A stretch of DNA of 64,000 nucleotides from Paracoccus methylovorus (GTDB lineage Bacteria > Pseudomonadota > Alphaproteobacteria > Rhodobacterales > Rhodobacteraceae): NCBI RefSeq assembly GCF_016919705.1, contig NZ_CP070371.1, forward strand, positions 208,501-272,500, written 5' to 3'. The notes under the pieces are model-generated. The model searched no databases and was not told the origin of the DNA. It was given only the letters and a program-made list of their open reading frames with translations. Both the position numbers and the translations under genes were made by a program. Below, one piece after another: positions 61,286 to 64,000 of this stretch. How positions within the stretch are numbered: position 1 is the stretch's first letter; every line of letters starts with the position of its first letter.

Positions 61286-61879
61286 TCAAACCTGTTGGGG
61301 CAGGGGGCGGTGGCGGCGGATATTCCATGCAAGCCATGCCATGGCAGCTCCTTCGCTGATCAGCGCGACGCCCAACAGGACACCGATCAGCCATAGCGCG
61401 GTAATCGGCATGCCGACCAGGATGATGATCGCGATCACGATCTCGACGATACCGCTGGCCAGGACCCAGATCCAGTGGGTCAGCGGTCGGATGGTCAGTG
61501 CAAAGACGATGCGCGAGATCCCCTGCACCATCAGCAGCACCAACAGCAGCACGCTAAGTGTCATCAGGCTGTCGGCCGGGTTGCGAAGAAAGATGATGCC
61601 GACGATCACGAACAGAACGGATGAAACGATATGTAGCGGAAATGCCTGAGAGGAGCGCGATCCGATCAGCCCTGTGCCTTGCAAAAGGCCGGCAAAGATC
61701 AGCAGCCAACCAAGGACGCCCACCACGGCGAACGACGACAGCGCCGGAAAAGCGATGGCAAAGATGCCGGCCAGCACCATCAGGGCGCCCTGCGCCAGAT
61801 ACCAGATCGAATATTTGCGAAACAGATTCTGCACCGAATCGCGCAGGATCTGCGAGGCGGTTTCGACAGAGTACGACAT
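61286..61879 (-). CDS. HdeD-family (DUF308) membrane protein
   Basis: A 197-residue integral membrane protein with six predicted helices in two DUF308-type repeats, such as YLAQGALMVLAGIFAIAFPA and VVGVLGWLLIFAGLLQGTGL, then FVIVGIIFLRNPADSLMTLS and VEIVIAIIILVGMPITALWL. The HdeD family is linked to acid resistance in E. coli, but most members have no known role. It converges on the broken permease gene. A 12-base palindrome lies 67 bases upstream of its start. Confidence 0.85.
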   Translation of the reverse strand: MSYSVETASQILRDSVQNLFRKYSIWYLAQGALMVLAGIFAIAFPALSSFAVVGVLGWLLIFAGLLQGTGLIGSRSSQAFPLHIVSSVLFVIVGIIFLRNPADSLMTLSVLLLVLLMVQGISRIVFALTIRPLTHWIWVLASGIVEIVIAIIILVGMPITALWLIGVLLGVALISEGAAMAWLAWNIRRHRPLPQQV

Positions 61880-61945
61880 TCTTATAACACCTGTCTGAAG
61901 ACCTGCCGCGCGACCGCTATGGGATGTGCGGCAGGCTGGCTAGGA

Positions 61946-61957
61946 AATGTATACATT
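61946..61957. promoter_or_regulatory. Perfect palindrome upstream of hdeD, candidate operator
   Basis: AATGTATACATT is a 12-base perfect palindrome in the 274-base gap between the hdeD-like gene and the MFS gene end. GTATAC-centred sites are typical of GntR-type repressors, but no regulator gene is adjacent. Confidence 0.4.
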
Positions 61958-62117
61958 CGGCTTGAACCTTAGCGTTGGCCGCGCCGATATATCGCCCAAG
62001 CGTAGCGTGACTTATCCCTTTCTAGCAAGCTTTCAGATTGAAAGTCGCAGTCCTGAATTGCGGCAAGAATGCCCCAAAGCTTTCCTGCCTGCTGCCGAAC
62101 CCCGCCGTTCCCAACGC

Positions 62118-62146
62118 AAAACGCCCGGTTTGCACCGGGCGTTCTA
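62118..62146 (-). terminator. Rho-independent terminator of the MFS gene
   Basis: On the minus strand AACGCCCGGT pairs with ACCGGGCGTT around GCAA and continues TTTGCG, eight bases beyond the MFS stop. Confidence 0.75.
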
Positions 62147-62153
62147 TTTGGGG

Positions 62154-63761
62154 CTATTCCGGGATTTCTCCGGGTTTGTAATCGGGCAGTCGCCCGGCCG
62201 GAATGATCGCAAGCAGCGCCATTCCCGCCATGATCAAAAGACCGATCTTCAGCGCCCTCAGCCTGGCTTCGCTGTTGACCCGCAGCGCCTCGGCTTTTTG
62301 CTCGGGCGTGGCGTCGGTCGCGGCGATGACGGTCTCCAGTTGATCGTTGCTGACGAAGTTGATGTTGTCCAGATTCACGGCGGCCTGAATGTCGGGCGTC
62401 AGCACCGGGTTGGCCGCCAACCGGGTCATGACCGCGGCGCTGAGCAACCCGACCAGAAGCGCCCCGGCAATGGCGGTGCCCACTGCGGAGGCAAGGTTTT
62501 GTGTCGTGCCCCGCAGCGAGCCGACATCGCCCGCCAGCTCTTTGGGCGAAGAGGTGACCAGCACGTTGAACACCAATGTGACCAAAGCGCCCTGACCGAT
62601 ACCGAATGCGATAAGGCCGAACATCACCGGGACCGAGCTCCAGTCATTGCGAACGACCCAAGCCAGCCAGATCAGCGCCGCCGTGCAGAGCAGAAAGCCG
62701 AAGCGTCCGATCTGGCGCGGTGTAAAGCGATCATAAAAGCGCACGATCAGCACCGCAGCAAAGAACACCGTCAGGTTGAAGGGCAGCATGGCGACCGTGG
62801 TTGCCAGCGGAGACCGGCCCTGCACGATCTGGATATAAAGCGGGACAGAGAAGTTCAGTGCCGCCTCCAGCGCGACGACGACGAACATGGCATAGACTGC
62901 GGCCCGTTCTTGCGGGGATTCAAGGATGACCAGCGGCATCAGCGGCGTGCGCCCCGCAGCGGTCTGGCGGCGGCACCACACAAGGAAACACTGGCCAAGG
63001 AAAATCCCCAGGACAATCATCGCGGGTGCCGGTGACAGGCCGAAAAGCGAGAAGGGCGCGTTTGCGCTTGCCACGCCCAGACCCCAGCCGTTCAGGTTGT
63101 TGAAGCCAAAGCTGATCAGGATGATTGCCGTTGCAGCCAGGATCACGCCCAGAATATCGATCTCTACATCCGGGCGGCCCTGATCGGGCTTCAGTTTGAA
63201 GCTGAGAAATAGCACCAGTCCTGAAACGGCGATCAAAACGCCAAAGGCTGGACGCCAACCGATATAGGTACCAAGAACCCCGCCGATCAGAAAGGCAAGG
63301 ACTCCGGCCCCGGCGCGAGCCGAACCCAAAAGGCCAACTGCCGTCGCCTGCTGTTTTCCCTGATAGTTTTCGGCGATCAGTGCGACAAGCGCGGGCACGA
63401 TGACTGCCGCTGCCGCTCCGCAAAGCGCCTGTGCGGTGATCATGACGGTCGCTGTGGGACTGAAGGTCATCAACACCTGCGACACGCCGAACAGCGTGAC
63501 GCTGATGCGAAAGACCTGCAACGCACCATAACGCTGGACCAGCTTGGCACCCAGCATGACGAAACCTGCGACGATCATCGAATAGGCGACGATGCCGGTT
63601 GCGACCGTCGTGGGCGGCACTCCGAAGCTGGCGACCATGCCGCTAAGTGCGACCGGTAGCGAGGCGACGTTGTATGACATGATGGCCTGTCCCAGCACGA
63701 TGGCCATCATCGGGGTCCAGGACTTTAGCGCCTCGTCTTCTGGCGCAGTTAGCGTCGTCAT
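62154..63761 (-). CDS. MFS transporter, DHA2-like 14-helix type
   Basis: A 535-residue major facilitator with roughly fourteen hydrophobic segments. After a short polar start it has MMAIVLGQAIMSYNVASLPV, the motif A-like GAKLVQRYGALQVFRIS, the motif C-like LLGSARAGAGVLAFLIGGVL followed by GTYIGWRPAFGVL, and a basic C-terminal tail. Such proteins usually export drugs or metabolites. The glutaminase gene lies upstream on the same strand with a 28-base gap, so export of an amino-acid-related compound, or acid tolerance with the glutaminase, are possible links. Confidence 0.85.
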   Translation of the reverse strand: MTTLTAPEDEALKSWTPMMAIVLGQAIMSYNVASLPVALSGMVASFGVPPTTVATGIVAYSMIVAGFVMLGAKLVQRYGALQVFRISVTLFGVSQVLMTFSPTATVMITAQALCGAAAAVIVPALVALIAENYQGKQQATAVGLLGSARAGAGVLAFLIGGVLGTYIGWRPAFGVLIAVSGLVLFLSFKLKPDQGRPDVEIDILGVILAATAIILISFGFNNLNGWGLGVASANAPFSLFGLSPAPAMIVLGIFLGQCFLVWCRRQTAAGRTPLMPLVILESPQERAAVYAMFVVVALEAALNFSVPLYIQIVQGRSPLATTVAMLPFNLTVFFAAVLIVRFYDRFTPRQIGRFGFLLCTAALIWLAWVVRNDWSSVPVMFGLIAFGIGQGALVTLVFNVLVTSSPKELAGDVGSLRGTTQNLASAVGTAIAGALLVGLLSAAVMTRLAANPVLTPDIQAAVNLDNINFVSNDQLETVIAATDATPEQKAEALRVNSEARLRALKIGLLIMAGMALLAIIPAGRLPDYKPGEIPE

Positions 63762-63789
63762 CGGCTATCCCTTTCCTTGCGATGTCGGG

Positions 63790-64000
63790 TCAGGCCCGTT
63801 TCGGGGCCGATATCAGCAGATCCAGCCCCAGCCGTTGCGACAGGAACTGCGTGGCAAGCTGGCCTTTCACGCTGTTGCCGGCCTCGTCCAGCCGGGGGCC
63901 AAAGGTGCCCAGACCGCCCTTACCGGGTGAAACGGTCACGATCCCGCCGCCGATACCGCTTTTGCCGGGCAGGCCGATCTCGTAAAGCCAGTCGCCCGAG
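63790..64000 (-). CDS. glsA: Glutaminase (C-terminal part, cut by window edge)
   Basis: The last 69 residues of a serine-dependent beta-lactamase-fold glutaminase, which converts glutamine to glutamate and ammonia. The visible part reads SGDWLYEIGLPGKSGIGGGI, then VTVSPGKGGLGTFGPRLDEA and GNSVKGQLATQFLSQRLGLD. This matches the conserved end of GlsA, including the GLPGKSGxGGG loop. The N-terminal catalytic Ser-x-x-Lys region is outside the window. It is the probable upstream partner of the MFS transporter gene. Confidence 0.88.
   Translation of the reverse strand, partial: SGDWLYEIGLPGKSGIGGGIVTVSPGKGGLGTFGPRLDEAGNSVKGQLATQFLSQRLGLDLLISAPKRA

Noticed and set aside
61947..63035. A 362-codon plus-strand frame over the MFS gene
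   Set aside because: Its start lies inside the palindrome region without a ribosome site, and the sequence is an antisense shadow of a clear transporter.

Overview
The window is a high-GC (about 63-66%) chromosomal segment of an alphaproteobacterium in the Rhodobacteraceae, most likely Paracoccus or a close relative. This rests on gene content, gene order and protein resemblance: an F1-only ATP synthase operon (atpHAGDC without the F0 genes), a GTTC-N7-GTTC LexA box before imuA-imuB-dnaE2, a Rhodobacteraceae-type tpa-tauR pair, an FolE2-type GTP cyclohydrolase, and TTGAC-rich promoters with 16-17 nt spacers. No search was run, so the genus is an inference.

Layout. 1-6.6 kb: end of metN, then tpiA, an ErpA/IscA-like Fe-S carrier, rpsD, a secreted six-cysteine protein and aconitase acnA. 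6.9-15 kb: a DUF1223 thioredoxin-fold protein, an IspZ/YciB membrane protein, metZ, folE2, a small membrane protein, uvrD, and a divergent QorB-like oxidoreductase/HxlR regulator pair with a clear operator. 15-21.3 kb: RNase P RNA, rpmG, and the SOS mutasome operon imuA-imuB-dnaE2. 21.4-32.7 kb is the main accessory metabolic region. It holds taurine:pyruvate aminotransferase and its MocR regulator on the minus strand. Divergent from them is a nine-kb unit with a complete branched-chain-type (HAAT) ABC importer, an M20 N-carbamoyl-amino-acid-hydrolase-like enzyme, an M81/MlrC-type metallopeptidase and a FadR/GntR regulator.

32.7-44.4 kb: ssb, a lytic transglycosylase, a YSC84 lipoprotein, hemB, a membrane protein, mfd, clpA, gloB and a methyltransferase. 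44.7-50 kb: atpHAGDC followed by a small H-type lectin gene. 50-54.8 kb: an alpha/beta hydrolase and a DsbA-fold isomerase, prs, a CoA-binding protein, a YHS-domain protein, rlmB and tRNA-Tyr. 55-59.5 kb: an orphan ATP-grasp gene of lower GC, then a glycine betaine/choline-type ABC importer (proX-proW-proV order). 59.7-64 kb: an NCS2 nucleobase permease broken by a one-base frameshift inside its signature motif, an HdeD-family protein, a DHA2-type MFS transporter and the C-terminal end of a glutaminase.

Themes. Most genes are core housekeeping. No CRISPR array, phage or insertion sequence was seen. The least explained parts are the importer/amidohydrolase/MlrC unit next to the taurine genes, the orphan ATP-grasp gene, the lectin gene behind the ATP synthase, and several regulatory palindromes (upstream of acnA, tpa, the HAAT importer and hdeD).
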